From Rhodospirillaceae bacterium (GTDB lineage Bacteria; Pseudomonadota; Alphaproteobacteria; UBA9219), in NCBI GenBank assembly GCA_003504035.1, contig DOBW01000205.1, positions 1-7,698 of the forward strand: a stretch of DNA of 7,698 nt, written 5' to 3'. The number at the start of each line of letters is the position of its first letter. Position 1 is the first letter of the stretch. A program made the translations under genes and the position numbers. The notes under the pieces were generated by a model. It was not told where the DNA came from, did not search any database, and saw nothing but the letters and a program-made list of their open reading frames with translations. Shown one piece after another: positions 1 to 6,080 of the stretch.

Positions 1-1
1 C

Positions 2-133
2 GTAAAGGCACCGATGGAAGAGGGAAAAGCTTTGATCGAAAAAACCACCGAAAAAGTGGAAGCCATTCGTGAAGAAGTTGCAGAAGAAGCCGATAAGGCT
101 GAGAAAAAAGTTGATGAAATAATCAAGAAATAA
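2..133 (+). CDS. C-terminal end of an unidentified charged helical protein (5'-partial)
   Basis: An open frame enters from the left edge and ends at TAA 131-133, leaving 43 residues. They are almost entirely Glu, Lys, Ala, Val and Ile in a heptad-like pattern (for example EKVEAIREEVAEEADKAEKK), which predicts a long amphipathic helix or coiled coil. There is no membrane segment and no catalytic motif in this part. A good intrinsic terminator follows 26 bases after the stop, so this is the last gene of a rightward transcript, and the reading direction is credible. Such Lys/Glu-rich tails occur in YtxH-like, apolipoprotein-like and other stress or envelope proteins, but the fragment is too short to assign a family. 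Confidence 0.6.
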   Translation, partial: VKAPMEEGKALIEKTTEKVEAIREEVAEEADKAEKKVDEIIKK

Positions 134-159
134 TCAGCTTTATAAGACAAAGATAAGGG

Positions 160-191
160 GGGGGGATGCGTAAGCGTGTCCTCCCTTTTTT
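160..191 (+). terminator. Rho-independent terminator of the leftmost gene
   Basis: An 11-bp stem, 160-170 with 175-185, closes a TAAG loop and is followed by six T (186-191). Three of the pairs are G-U on the plus-strand RNA. On the minus strand these become A-C mismatches and the downstream tract is only loosely T-rich, so it works best for the rightward gene ending at 133. It lies only nine bases from the stop of the convergent minus-strand gene ending at 201, so it may also give weak termination for that operon. The 5' arm sits in a run of nine G (157-165). Confidence 0.85.
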
Positions 192-200
192 GCTGTCCTA

Positions 201-824
201 TCACTGAATTGCCACAAGTCCCATTTTTTTGGCTTTGTCGTCCAGTGATACAATCAGCTTATTAAAGCCATCGCGCTTGATGACCGCCGAAAAATCGGCG
301 CGGCGCGTGGCCAGCTCACTGATGGTGGCATCAAGATAGACATCTACGATGCGATATTCCCCTTTTTTGTTCTTGCGAACAAGGTAATTGAGTGAGACGG
401 GCTCTTCATCTTTTGGGGTGAGATGCGTTTCAACCATGATGCCGCCACTGGGCACTTCTTTTTCACCAAGAATCTTGAAGTCTTCGCCGTCAAATTTTGT
501 AAAACGGCTGGCATAGGTTGCAGTGGAAAAAGCCGTAAAAGCACGAAGGAGCTTTTTTTGATCCTTTGCGGAGGCTTTGCGCCAAGCCGGAGATGCGGCA
601 TAGCGTGTCATAAGTTGCAGATTAAATGTTTTTGTGATGACGGGTTTAAGCTTTTCATAGCGCCCCATAAAACCTAATTCCGGTCCTTGCTTCATGGTCT
701 CTATCAGCGCTGCATAAAAAGCGCTTACACGTGCCGTTGCTGGCAGTTGTTCGCGTGCCATACATTGGGAGGCAAGAAGCAAAAGCGCCGAGATAAAGAG
801 AAGAGAAAAGCTAAAGCGTTTCAT
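201..824 (-). CDS. MlaC/Ttg2D-family periplasmic lipid-binding protein, HpnM-like
   Basis: Residues 1-23 form a type I signal peptide (MKRF, hydrophobic core, cleavage after CMA), so the mature protein is periplasmic. The rest fits the MlaC/Ttg2D superfamily (phospholipid carrier between membranes, partner of a Mla-type ABC transporter): the GRYEKLKPVITKTFN segment near residue 55, a conserved Trp near 81, and the C-terminal block IVDVYLDATISELATRR near 159-175 followed by a helix-rich end. About 207 residues is normal for the family. The C-terminal wording resembles HpnM, the MlaC-like protein of hopanoid gene clusters, and the neighbour is dxs, which makes hopanoid or isoprenoid-lipid trafficking an attractive inference. 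It starts 29 bp behind the dxs stop and is probably co-transcribed. ATG 824 is chosen because GGA lies 7 bases upstream; ATG 827 is possible and TTG 836 less likely. The cysteine at residue 21 does not make a lipobox. Confidence 0.8.
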   Translation of the reverse strand: MKRFSFSLLFISALLLLASQCMAREQLPATARVSAFYAALIETMKQGPELGFMGRYEKLKPVITKTFNLQLMTRYAASPAWRKASAKDQKKLLRAFTAFSTATYASRFTKFDGEDFKILGEKEVPSGGIMVETHLTPKDEEPVSLNYLVRKNKKGEYRIVDVYLDATISELATRRADFSAVIKRDGFNKLIVSLDDKAKKMGLVAIQ

Positions 825-853
825 CATGATTTCCAAAGTTTATAGAATGTTAT

Positions 854-2881
854 CTAGGCGTTTGAGGCAGCTTCGGAAGCAACCGACCGGCCCAGAGCGT
901 CTAAGGCCTGTGCCACGATGTGCTTTGCGTTAAGTCCGGCTTGCTCATATTGCTTATAGGGTGTGTCGTGCCCGATAAAGATGTCAGGCAAGGTCATTGG
1001 GCGGATCTTGAGCCCATAGTCCAAGAGCCCTTTGTTGGCAAGGTGATGAACGACATGAGAACCAAATCCTCCGATAGAGCCTTCTTCAATAGTGATTACC
1101 ACCTCATGGCTTTTGGCCAGTCTGACGACAAGTGCCATATCAATGGGTTTGGCAAAGCGCATATCAGCCAGTGTTGTGCTGAGGCCGCGTGCTTCTAGAT
1201 CAGCCGCAGCTTTTTCACACTCGGGCAGACGTGCGCCAAGGTTCAAAATAGCAATCTTGGATCCTTCTTTGAGAATCTGACCCTTGCCGATACGAAGAAC
1301 TTCACCGCGCTCTGGGATTTCAAGGCCAAGGCTATTACCACGTGGATAGCGTATAGATGTTGGTCCTTCATCATAGGCTGCAGCTGTGGCAACCATGTGA
1401 GTCAGTTCAACTTCATTCGAAGGGCACATCTCGATAATGTTTGGTAAGCATCCCATAAAGGCCAGATCAAACGATCCAGCATGGGTGGGGCCATCTGCGC
1501 CAACAAGACCTGCGCGATCCATAATGAGGCGCACAGGAAGTTTTTGCAAAACAACATCATGCATAATCTGATCATAGGCGCGTTGCATGAAGGAGGAATA
1601 AATCGCGCAGAAAGGTTTAAGTCCTTCACAGGCGAGACCCGCCGCAAAGGTTACTGCATGTTGTTCGGCAATACCGACATCAAATAAGCGGCCGTCGAAG
1701 CGATTACCAAAAAGATCAAGGCCGGTACCAGCAGGCATAGCGGCGGTGATAGCGACAATCTTATCGTCATGTTCAGCTTCTTTGACCAGCGCATCTGCAA
1801 AAACGCGTGTATAAGCAGGGGGGGTATTTTTAGGTTTGTCTTGTGCTCCTGTGACAATGTTAAAGCAGGCAACGCCGTGCATTTTGTCGGCAGCCGTTTC
1901 AGCAGGGGCGTAGCCACGGCCTTTTTCGGTGACAATATGGATTAGGACGGGACCTCCTTGCGGGTCATCGCGTACATTTTCAAGAACAGGAACAAGATGT
2001 TCTAAATTGTGGCCATCAATGGGGCCAACATAATAAAAACCTATTTCTTCAAACAAGGTGCCGCCTGTAACAAGGCCACGTGCATAATGTTCTGCTTTGC
2101 GGGCCGCTTCTTTAAGGGGGTGTGGGAAGAGGTCTGCAAACTCTTTGGCCATATGCCGGATGTTGCGATACTCTTTCGAGGACGCAATGCGCGAGAGATA
2201 GGCGCTGATAGCACCTGTAGGTGGCGCAATCGACATGTCATTGTCGTTCAGAATAACAATCAGACGTGAATCTGTGGCTCCGGCATTGTTTAAAGCTTCA
2301 TAAGCCATGCCTGCGCTGATTGAGCCATCACCAATAACGGCGATCACGTTGTTTTTCTTTTTGTTGAAGTCGCGCCCAACGGCGAAGCCTAAAGCTGCTG
2401 AAATGGAGGTCGAGCTATGTCCTGCGCCAAAAGCGTCAAAGGGACTTTCACAACGTTTGGTGAACCCAGAAAGTCCGCCACCTTTACGAAGCGTGCGGAT
2501 GCGGTCTCTGCGTCCTGTCAAAATCTTGTGCGGGTAGACTTGATGACCAACATCCCAGATGAGCGTATCCTCAGGCGTGTTGAAGACATAGTGAAGCGCA
2601 ATGGTCAGTTCAACAACGCCAAGGCCTGATCCTAGATGGCCACCTGTTACAGATACGGTGTTGATGACATCCGAGCGCACTTCATCAGCCAGTTGAGGCA
2701 GTTGTTCAATATCGAGCTTGCGTAATTGTTCAACGCTGGGAACGGTATCAAGAAGAGGCGTAAGAAGAGGGCCCATTCGAACCTTTTGCAGGCAAACGTC
2801 TTCAGCTTCAATGGCAACGCCTTCGCAGGCAGCATCACAAGGCTTATGGTTCTTACCTATAGATTTAGGTGGTGTCGTCAA
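854..2881 (-). CDS. dxs: 1-deoxy-D-xylulose-5-phosphate synthase
   Basis: Condenses pyruvate and glyceraldehyde-3-phosphate to DXP with thiamine diphosphate, the first step of the MEP isoprenoid pathway; cytoplasmic dimer. The thiamine-binding domain has GGHLGSGLG (His82), GAGHSS near 153, the [18 protein letters not shown] diphosphate/Mg motif from 184 and [11 protein letters not shown] near 211. The pyrimidine-binding domain has [11 protein letters not shown] with the catalytic-type Glu406 and GADGPTHAG at 461-469 with Asp463 and His467. A transketolase C-terminal domain follows from about 540. At 675 residues it is longer than typical bacterial enzymes (about 620-650) because about 35 residues precede the usual TPLLDTV start. 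The initiation codon is TTG, supported by AAGGAG seven bases upstream. An internal ATG at 2776, with an AAAAGG five bases upstream, could give a normal-length protein. It lies 188 bp downstream of the glycosylase gene and leads into the MlaC-like gene; in many alphaproteobacteria dxs instead sits with xseB and ispA, absent here. Confidence 0.98.
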   Translation of the reverse strand: MTTPPKSIGKNHKPCDAACEGVAIEAEDVCLQKVRMGPLLTPLLDTVPSVEQLRKLDIEQLPQLADEVRSDVINTVSVTGGHLGSGLGVVELTIALHYVFNTPEDTLIWDVGHQVYPHKILTGRRDRIRTLRKGGGLSGFTKRCESPFDAFGAGHSSTSISAALGFAVGRDFNKKKNNVIAVIGDGSISAGMAYEALNNAGATDSRLIVILNDNDMSIAPPTGAISAYLSRIASSKEYRNIRHMAKEFADLFPHPLKEAARKAEHYARGLVTGGTLFEEIGFYYVGPIDGHNLEHLVPVLENVRDDPQGGPVLIHIVTEKGRGYAPAETAADKMHGVACFNIVTGAQDKPKNTPPAYTRVFADALVKEAEHDDKIVAITAAMPAGTGLDLFGNRFDGRLFDVGIAEQHAVTFAAGLACEGLKPFCAIYSSFMQRAYDQIMHDVVLQKLPVRLIMDRAGLVGADGPTHAGSFDLAFMGCLPNIIEMCPSNEVELTHMVATAAAYDEGPTSIRYPRGNSLGLEIPERGEVLRIGKGQILKEGSKIAILNLGARLPECEKAAADLEARGLSTTLADMRFAKPIDMALVVRLAKSHEVVITIEEGSIGGFGSHVVHHLANKGLLDYGLKIRPMTLPDIFIGHDTPYKQYEQAGLNAKHIVAQALDALGRSVASEAASNA

Positions 2882-2888
2882 GATAACT

Positions 2889-2894
2889 CTCCTT
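2889..2894 (-). promoter_or_regulatory. Shine-Dalgarno that supports the TTG start of dxs
   Basis: The minus strand reads AAGGAG with a 7-base gap to TTG 2881. This near-consensus site is the main reason to accept a non-ATG start and the extended N-terminus of Dxs. Confidence 0.75.
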
Positions 2895-2962
2895 ATGCTC
2901 GATACAATTCCTCCACTAGGGATGGATCGGCCTATATTCTCTTCCTTCTTATTCGAGCAAGC

Positions 2963-2992
2963 TTTATAGCACCTTAAAAGGCTCGGGCTGAA
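2963..2992 (-). promoter_or_regulatory. Candidate extended -10 promoter for dxs
   Basis: In the 188-bp gap (2882-3069) the minus strand carries TGCTATAAA (2963-2971), an extended -10 box, with a poor -35 candidate TTCAGC (2987-2992) at 18-bp spacing. It would start RNA near 2956 and give a leader of about 75 bases before the TTG start. The rest of the gap holds a small palindrome (3001-3012, CCTTA/TAAGG) but no terminator with a T-run, so read-through from the upstream pair of genes is also likely. Confidence 0.35.
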
Positions 2993-3069
2993 TGATTAGC
3001 CCTTATTTAAGGCAAGATGCAAGTAATCCGTTACTTTATGGCAACATAATAGGGCGATAAAGTGTCTTT

Positions 3070-3669
3070 TTATTGCGCGGCAGCGTGAAAATGCTCAATC
3101 CATTGGGGTTGAAGCCCCCAATTGCCACGCAGGATATAGCTGGGATGATATGTCGGAATAACGGGAACACCGCTGCAAAGGCGGCAATCAAAGCGCTGGC
3201 CAACCTTGGACAGAATGCCATTTTCGCCTGTTAAAGCCCAAAGTGGGGTTCGGCCAAGGGCTATAACCACAGGTGGAGAAACAGCTTTAAGAACATCTCT
3301 TAATTCATTAATTTCAGAGGAATATTCTCCTAAACACCATTTGCTTCCGAAGGGGCCAAGCTCTTCAAGGATCTGCTGGCCTGCATTTTTAGCTGCTCGG
3401 CGGGAAGAAAAGAAGTGATCGACCTTGTTTTCGGGAGGTCGGAGCCTAAAAACGTTCGCAACGAGGCATTTTTGGCGGTCAATTCCGGCTTTTTGGAGTG
3501 TTTCGTCCAATAATTTGCCGCTTCTACCCACAAAAGGGCGTTTTTGGAGGGCTTCTTCCTTCCCCGGAGCCTCTCCAACGAGGACAAGCCCCGACCAATC
3601 CTTTAAATTGAGAGGATATTCATAAGGGACATAAGGGGATGGTGTTTCTTTCTTAGATAATGTGGGCAC
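3070..3669 (-). CDS. Uracil-DNA glycosylase, family-4-like, lacking most of the iron-sulfur cysteines
   Basis: Would remove uracil from DNA in base excision repair. Residues 32-54 match motif 1 of family 4 glycosylases (GEAPGKEEALQKRPFVG, then SGKLLDETL), VANVFRLRPPENK at 70-82 matches the conserved strand and RPP loop, VVIALG at 134-139 is the next core strand, and YHPSYILR at 174-181 is motif 2. At 199 residues the size is normal. The oddity is the iron-sulfur site: family 4 enzymes usually have a CxxC near the N-terminus plus two further Cys. Here the N-terminus has none, only Cys112 (WCLGE) falls where a ligand is expected, and an unusual CRLC (162-165) lies just before motif 2. It may have lost or rebuilt the cluster. 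The start is GTG, with a purine-rich but weak ribosome site. It sits 16 bp behind the DsbD-like gene, so both probably share one transcript. Confidence 0.85.
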   Translation of the reverse strand: MPTLSKKETPSPYVPYEYPLNLKDWSGLVLVGEAPGKEEALQKRPFVGRSGKLLDETLQKAGIDRQKCLVANVFRLRPPENKVDHFFSSRRAAKNAGQQILEELGPFGSKWCLGEYSSEINELRDVLKAVSPPVVIALGRTPLWALTGENGILSKVGQRFDCRLCSGVPVIPTYHPSYILRGNWGLQPQWIEHFHAAAQ

Positions 3670-3685
3670 ACTATTTCTTTCTTTT

Positions 3686-5755
3686 TTACTGGGACTTATC
3701 TTTTTTTATTCGCGTGTTGGCCAGACCATCCAAAACAATCGAAGGCGTTAAAAGCTCAGGCAGCACATGGCCTTCATCCGTAGGGGCAGCGAAGATAATG
3801 TTGAAAGGAACCCCATAACGTCCGTGCTTGTGCAGGAACTCTGTAACAACAGGATCGGGATTCGTCCAATCTGCTTGGAGTGCGACAATGTCTTTATTCT
3901 CGAAAAGTCTATGGCTGACCTCGTCATTTGCTAGCGCGAAGCGTTTATTGACTTTGCAGGTCAGGCACCAATCGGCGGTGACATCTACAAAAACCACTTT
4001 ACCTTCCGCTAGATGCTGCGCCAAAGCCTCTTCGCTGAAGGTTTCCCAAAGGCTTTCGTTTTTGGCGAGTTTTTCCGGTGTTGTTGTGATGAAGGCAAGG
4101 ACGAAAATACCGCTCAGAATCAAAAGAACGATGGGATAAAGAATTTTCTTCGAGATGCCTCGGTGAAGCAAGGCAATCATGCCAAGAAGTCCTACCATGC
4201 CGCCCGCAATCAAAACTGTTCCCATGTTGCCTATTTGTGCGCTTAGAACAAAGAGGAGCCAAATGGCAGTGCCAGCTAGCCCAAAACCGAGAAGACGCGA
4301 TATGGTGTTCATCCATGGTCCGGGGGAAGGGAGGAAGCTGGCCATGCGTGGATGGGCCGCAACTATAAGATAGGGCAGTGACATGCCCAGACCGAGCGCG
4401 CCGAAGACCGAGATAATCTCGACCCAGCCTGCGGCCAGCGCAAAGCTTAGAGCTGTGCCGAGGAAAGGCGCAGAGCACGGTGTTGCTAGAAGTGTTGCCA
4501 AGGCACCGCTTGCAAAATTACTGGCGAGTTTGGGGTGTGTTGCAGGGTTGATTTTGTCTTGTATAAAACGTGGTAGGCCAAGTTCAAAAAAGCCCCACAG
4601 ATTGGCGGCAAAAAACGTCAGAATAACAATCATAAAAACAAGAAAAGAGGGCTGTTGAAATTGAACGCCCCAGCCGATGGCTTGTCCTGATGCTTTGAGG
4701 CCGATAGTGACTGCGGCAAGGAGAAGGAAAGAGAAGATAATGCCACTGGCCGTTGAAAGAAAAGTGTGGCGGATGACGCGTTTCCCTTTTCTTCCGTGTT
4801 TCACAAGCCCGAATATTTTAAGAGAAAGAACCGGCAGAACGCAGGGCATTAAATTGAGAATAAAGCCGCCCATGAGTGCGAGAAGAAGAATACACCAAAA
4901 AGGGAATATCTCTGGCGCGGCTTGGGTCATGATGTCGAGTTTTTGCGTGAGGGCTTCATCTCCATTCACGAGCGTTGCCGTCAGGAGTGAAGGATCAAGT
5001 TTTTTACCTTTTTCTAAAGGCTCATCAAGTTTGGCTTGAAGATGAGCGCTTTTGCCGGAGGGGCCCATTTCTACACGTGGTCTTCCAAAAAGAAGATCGG
5101 CGTCATTTTCTAAAAACAAATCGAGCGTGCCGAGCGGCTTGTCGCTTTCGATTTCTAAAAAGAGGGTGTCCTCTTTTGCCGTTATTTTTGTTATCTGCAA
5201 ACTTGTACTGGCCGTTTCTTTAGGAAGACGGGTGAGGGCTGTTTCAATCAGGATGTTTTCTGTGCTTGGTGCGGACGTGCCTTCAGGAAGCGTCAAGGAG
5301 AGATCAAAATTCTTGGGAAGGCAAAGTTCTTTGCATACAAGAAGATTAAGCTGGCCTTTAAGTACGAGCGCTTTACTTTTTTCTTGAAGCGTCACACGTA
5401 TGGGCAAAATGACATTTCCCTTATAGCCAATTGCATCTAAGGGCGGTGTGCCAAAACGCTGCGGAATGGGATAGAGAAGAGTTGCACTTTTGAAGTTTTC
5501 AGACCCACTCCAATCAAAGTCGGGAGGGCTTCCCGTTATACCGGGAGAGCGCCAATAGCTGTGCCAGCCTTCGTTGAGATTGATTTCCAAGCCTAAGAGA
5601 AGCTCTTTTTCATCGCCTGTGGTGTTTTGAGCAGAGATAAACCGTACAGAAACATCTTCGTCTTGCTGCCAAGGGGATGACGCTGCCCAAAGGGGAGTGG
5701 GAAGCGTGCAAAAGAAGAAAAGAAAAAAGAGTAACTGTTTCATAAAAGAGGCCAT
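3686..5755 (-). CDS. dsbD: Thiol:disulfide interchange protein, DsbD/ScsB type
   Basis: Inner-membrane reductase that passes electrons from cytoplasmic thioredoxin to periplasmic thiol proteins through three cysteine pairs, all present. After a signal peptide (1-24, cleavage near LWA|AS), a periplasmic domain of about 255 residues carries VCKELC (Cys141, Cys145). Eight membrane segments (about 283-557) contain LMPCVLP (Cys305) in the first and ATPCSAP (Cys427) in the fourth. A C-terminal thioredoxin domain has DWCLTC (Cys597, Cys600) and the cis-Pro loop GVPF (648-651). At 689 residues it exceeds E. coli DsbD (about 565); the larger N-terminal domain with CxxxC fits the ScsB branch, so substrates may be ScsC/ScsD-like or DsbC-like proteins, none of which is in this window. 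ATG 5755 has only a weak AAAGAA upstream; Met5 is an alternative start. First gene of the leftward operon; its upstream region holds a hairpin and then the inverted-repeat element. Confidence 0.93.
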   Translation of the reverse strand: MASFMKQLLFFLFFFCTLPTPLWAASSPWQQDEDVSVRFISAQNTTGDEKELLLGLEINLNEGWHSYWRSPGITGSPPDFDWSGSENFKSATLLYPIPQRFGTPPLDAIGYKGNVILPIRVTLQEKSKALVLKGQLNLLVCKELCLPKNFDLSLTLPEGTSAPSTENILIETALTRLPKETASTSLQITKITAKEDTLFLEIESDKPLGTLDLFLENDADLLFGRPRVEMGPSGKSAHLQAKLDEPLEKGKKLDPSLLTATLVNGDEALTQKLDIMTQAAPEIFPFWCILLLALMGGFILNLMPCVLPVLSLKIFGLVKHGRKGKRVIRHTFLSTASGIIFSFLLLAAVTIGLKASGQAIGWGVQFQQPSFLVFMIVILTFFAANLWGFFELGLPRFIQDKINPATHPKLASNFASGALATLLATPCSAPFLGTALSFALAAGWVEIISVFGALGLGMSLPYLIVAAHPRMASFLPSPGPWMNTISRLLGFGLAGTAIWLLFVLSAQIGNMGTVLIAGGMVGLLGMIALLHRGISKKILYPIVLLILSGIFVLAFITTTPEKLAKNESLWETFSEEALAQHLAEGKVVFVDVTADWCLTCKVNKRFALANDEVSHRLFENKDIVALQADWTNPDPVVTEFLHKHGRYGVPFNIIFAAPTDEGHVLPELLTPSIVLDGLANTRIKKDKSQ

Positions 5756-5771
5756 TTCTTTAAAGCGTCCG

Positions 5772-5803
5772 CTCTAGACAGCCTAAGAGCAAGGCTGATA
5801 GAG
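5772..5803 (-). other. Hairpin in the leader of the DsbD-like gene
   Basis: Two stacked stems, 5772-5776 with 5799-5803 (CTCTA/TAGAG) and 5779-5784 with 5792-5797 (CAGCCT/AGGCTG), enclose a seven-base loop. No T-run follows on the minus strand, so it is not a simple terminator. It would sit in the 5' untranslated RNA of the reductase gene, ending 16 bases before its ATG. Its role is unknown. Confidence 0.45.
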
Positions 5804-5807
5804 TTTA

Positions 5808-5829
5808 GGGTTCATACCCCATTCTTTTG
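5808..5829 (+). repeat. Left terminal inverted repeat
   Basis: It begins GGGTTCATACCCC and runs through ATTCTTTTG. It pairs with 6051-6072, with one G-U and one mismatch on plus-strand RNA. The repeat is itself partly self-complementary (GGG, six bases, CCC). Confidence 0.85.
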
Positions 5830-5840
5830 CGTGTCCCTGT

Positions 5841-5860
5841 CATCATAGGAGTTTAAATGG
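5841..5860 (+). repeat. Left arm of the nested internal inverted repeat
   Basis: It starts CATCATAGGAG and matches the reverse complement of 5914-5933 at 18 of 20 positions, including eleven unbroken pairs. It contains ATCATA, which reads TATGAT on the minus strand. Confidence 0.85.
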
Positions 5861-5871
5861 TTAGAAAACAA
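5842..5871 (-). promoter_or_regulatory. Candidate leftward promoter toward the DsbD-like gene
   Basis: The minus strand reads TTGTTT (5866-5871), an 18-bp spacer, then TATGAT (5842-5847). The -10 is good and the -35 matches at only three positions. The -10 comes from the left arm of the nested repeat and mirrors the stronger rightward promoter. RNA would start near 5835 and reach the reductase start after about 80 bases, passing the left terminal repeat and the leader hairpin. Confidence 0.35.
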
Positions 5872-5904
5872 GTGAAAGTGTGGCAGTTCCAACGGTAAGC
5901 GAAG

Positions 5905-5932
5905 TTGACACAGCAATTTAACCTCCTATGAT
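5905..5932 (+). promoter_or_regulatory. Strong sigma70-type promoter facing yqgE
   Basis: TTGACA (5905-5910, perfect consensus), a 16-bp spacer, and TATGAT (5927-5932, five of six). The predicted start is near 5939-5940. The -10 lies in the right arm of the nested inverted repeat. No terminator with a T-run lies between here and 6081, so the RNA should run through the branched hairpin into yqgE with a leader of about 140 bases, unless it is a small RNA gene processed or ended earlier. Confidence 0.7.
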
Positions 5933-5933
5933 G
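5914..5933 (-). repeat. Right arm of the nested internal inverted repeat
   Basis: Partner of 5841-5860. It contains TATGATG and overlaps the spacer and -10 of the rightward promoter, so extrusion of the cruciform would compete with promoter opening. Confidence 0.85.
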
Positions 5934-5942
5934 CCCTGAAGG

Positions 5943-6042
5943 GCGCTAGCAAAAAGCCGCCTGACTGCCTCAAAGAACTTGCCCGTGGGCCCACCACGAA
6001 CTGCGTTCTTTTCGTAGTCAGATCAGCTTTTTGCGTACGCGC
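5943..6042 (+). other. Long branched hairpin: possible small RNA or structured leader of yqgE
   Basis: Pairs found by eye: GCGC 5943-5946 with 6039-6042, GCAAAAAGC 5949-5957 with 6026-6034, CTGACT 5961-5966 with 6016-6021, AAAGAAC 5972-5978 with 6005-6011, and CGTGG 5984-5988 with 5994-5998 at the tip. This is one 100-base rod with internal loops. It begins a few bases after the predicted start of the 5905-5932 promoter. It does not contain the SRP GGAAG loop, the RNase P cores or a tmRNA tag, and I cannot match it to 6S RNA. It may be only transposon end structure. Confidence 0.4.
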
Positions 6043-6050
6043 AGGAACCA

Positions 6051-6072
6051 CAAAAGAATGGGGTTTGGACCC
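6051..6072 (-). repeat. Right terminal inverted repeat
   Basis: Reverse-complement partner of 5808-5829, ending TTTGGACCC next to TA 6073-6074. Only eight bases separate its outer end from the yqgE ATG. Confidence 0.85.
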
Positions 6073-6080
6073 TAGTCATC

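Larger units (their letters stand above)
5808..6072. mobile_element. 265-bp MITE-like non-coding element with 22-bp terminal inverted repeats
   Basis: The ends 5808-5829 and 6051-6072 are inverted copies matching at 20 of 22 positions, start with GGG, and are each flanked by TA (5806-5807 and 6073-6074), the duplication left by IS630/Tc1-type and some IS5-group transposases. No open reading frame of useful size lies inside, so it cannot move alone; a transposase elsewhere in the genome would be needed. The interior is highly symmetric: a nested 20-bp inverted repeat (5841-5860 with 5914-5933) and a long branched hairpin (5943-6042). Removing the element and one TA joins GAGTT-TA-GTCATC directly to the yqgE ATG. 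The main alternative is a structured RNA gene whose closing stem is the terminal repeat; the TA flanks favour transposition. I do not recognise a named IS. Confidence 0.6.

Noticed and set aside
160..185. Bidirectional terminator also serving the minus-strand operon
   Set aside because: On the minus strand three stem pairs become A-C mismatches and the following tract is not a clean T-run, so only weak activity is expected.
753..773. Lipoprotein cleavage site at LLASQC of the MlaC-like protein
   Set aside because: Gln at the position before Cys does not fit a lipobox, and a normal AxA-like cleavage (CMA) follows.
825..836. TTG 836 as start of the MlaC-like gene
   Set aside because: The GGA ribosome site would lie inside the coding part, while it is well placed for ATG 824; the signal peptide is complete from there.
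3001..3012. Palindrome downstream of the glycosylase gene as terminator
   Set aside because: Only five pairs with a two-base loop and no T-run after it on the minus strand.
3999..5039. Several long frames overlapping the DsbD-like gene on both strands
   Set aside because: They are shadows of a well-supported 689-residue membrane protein, with no family motifs and no ribosome sites of note.
5808..6072. A housekeeping RNA (tmRNA, SRP RNA, RNase P RNA) or a retron msr-msd
   Set aside because: No tag reading frame or tRNA-like domain, no GGAAG SRP loop, no RNase P core, and no reverse transcriptase gene nearby. A divergent 6S RNA cannot be fully excluded by eye.
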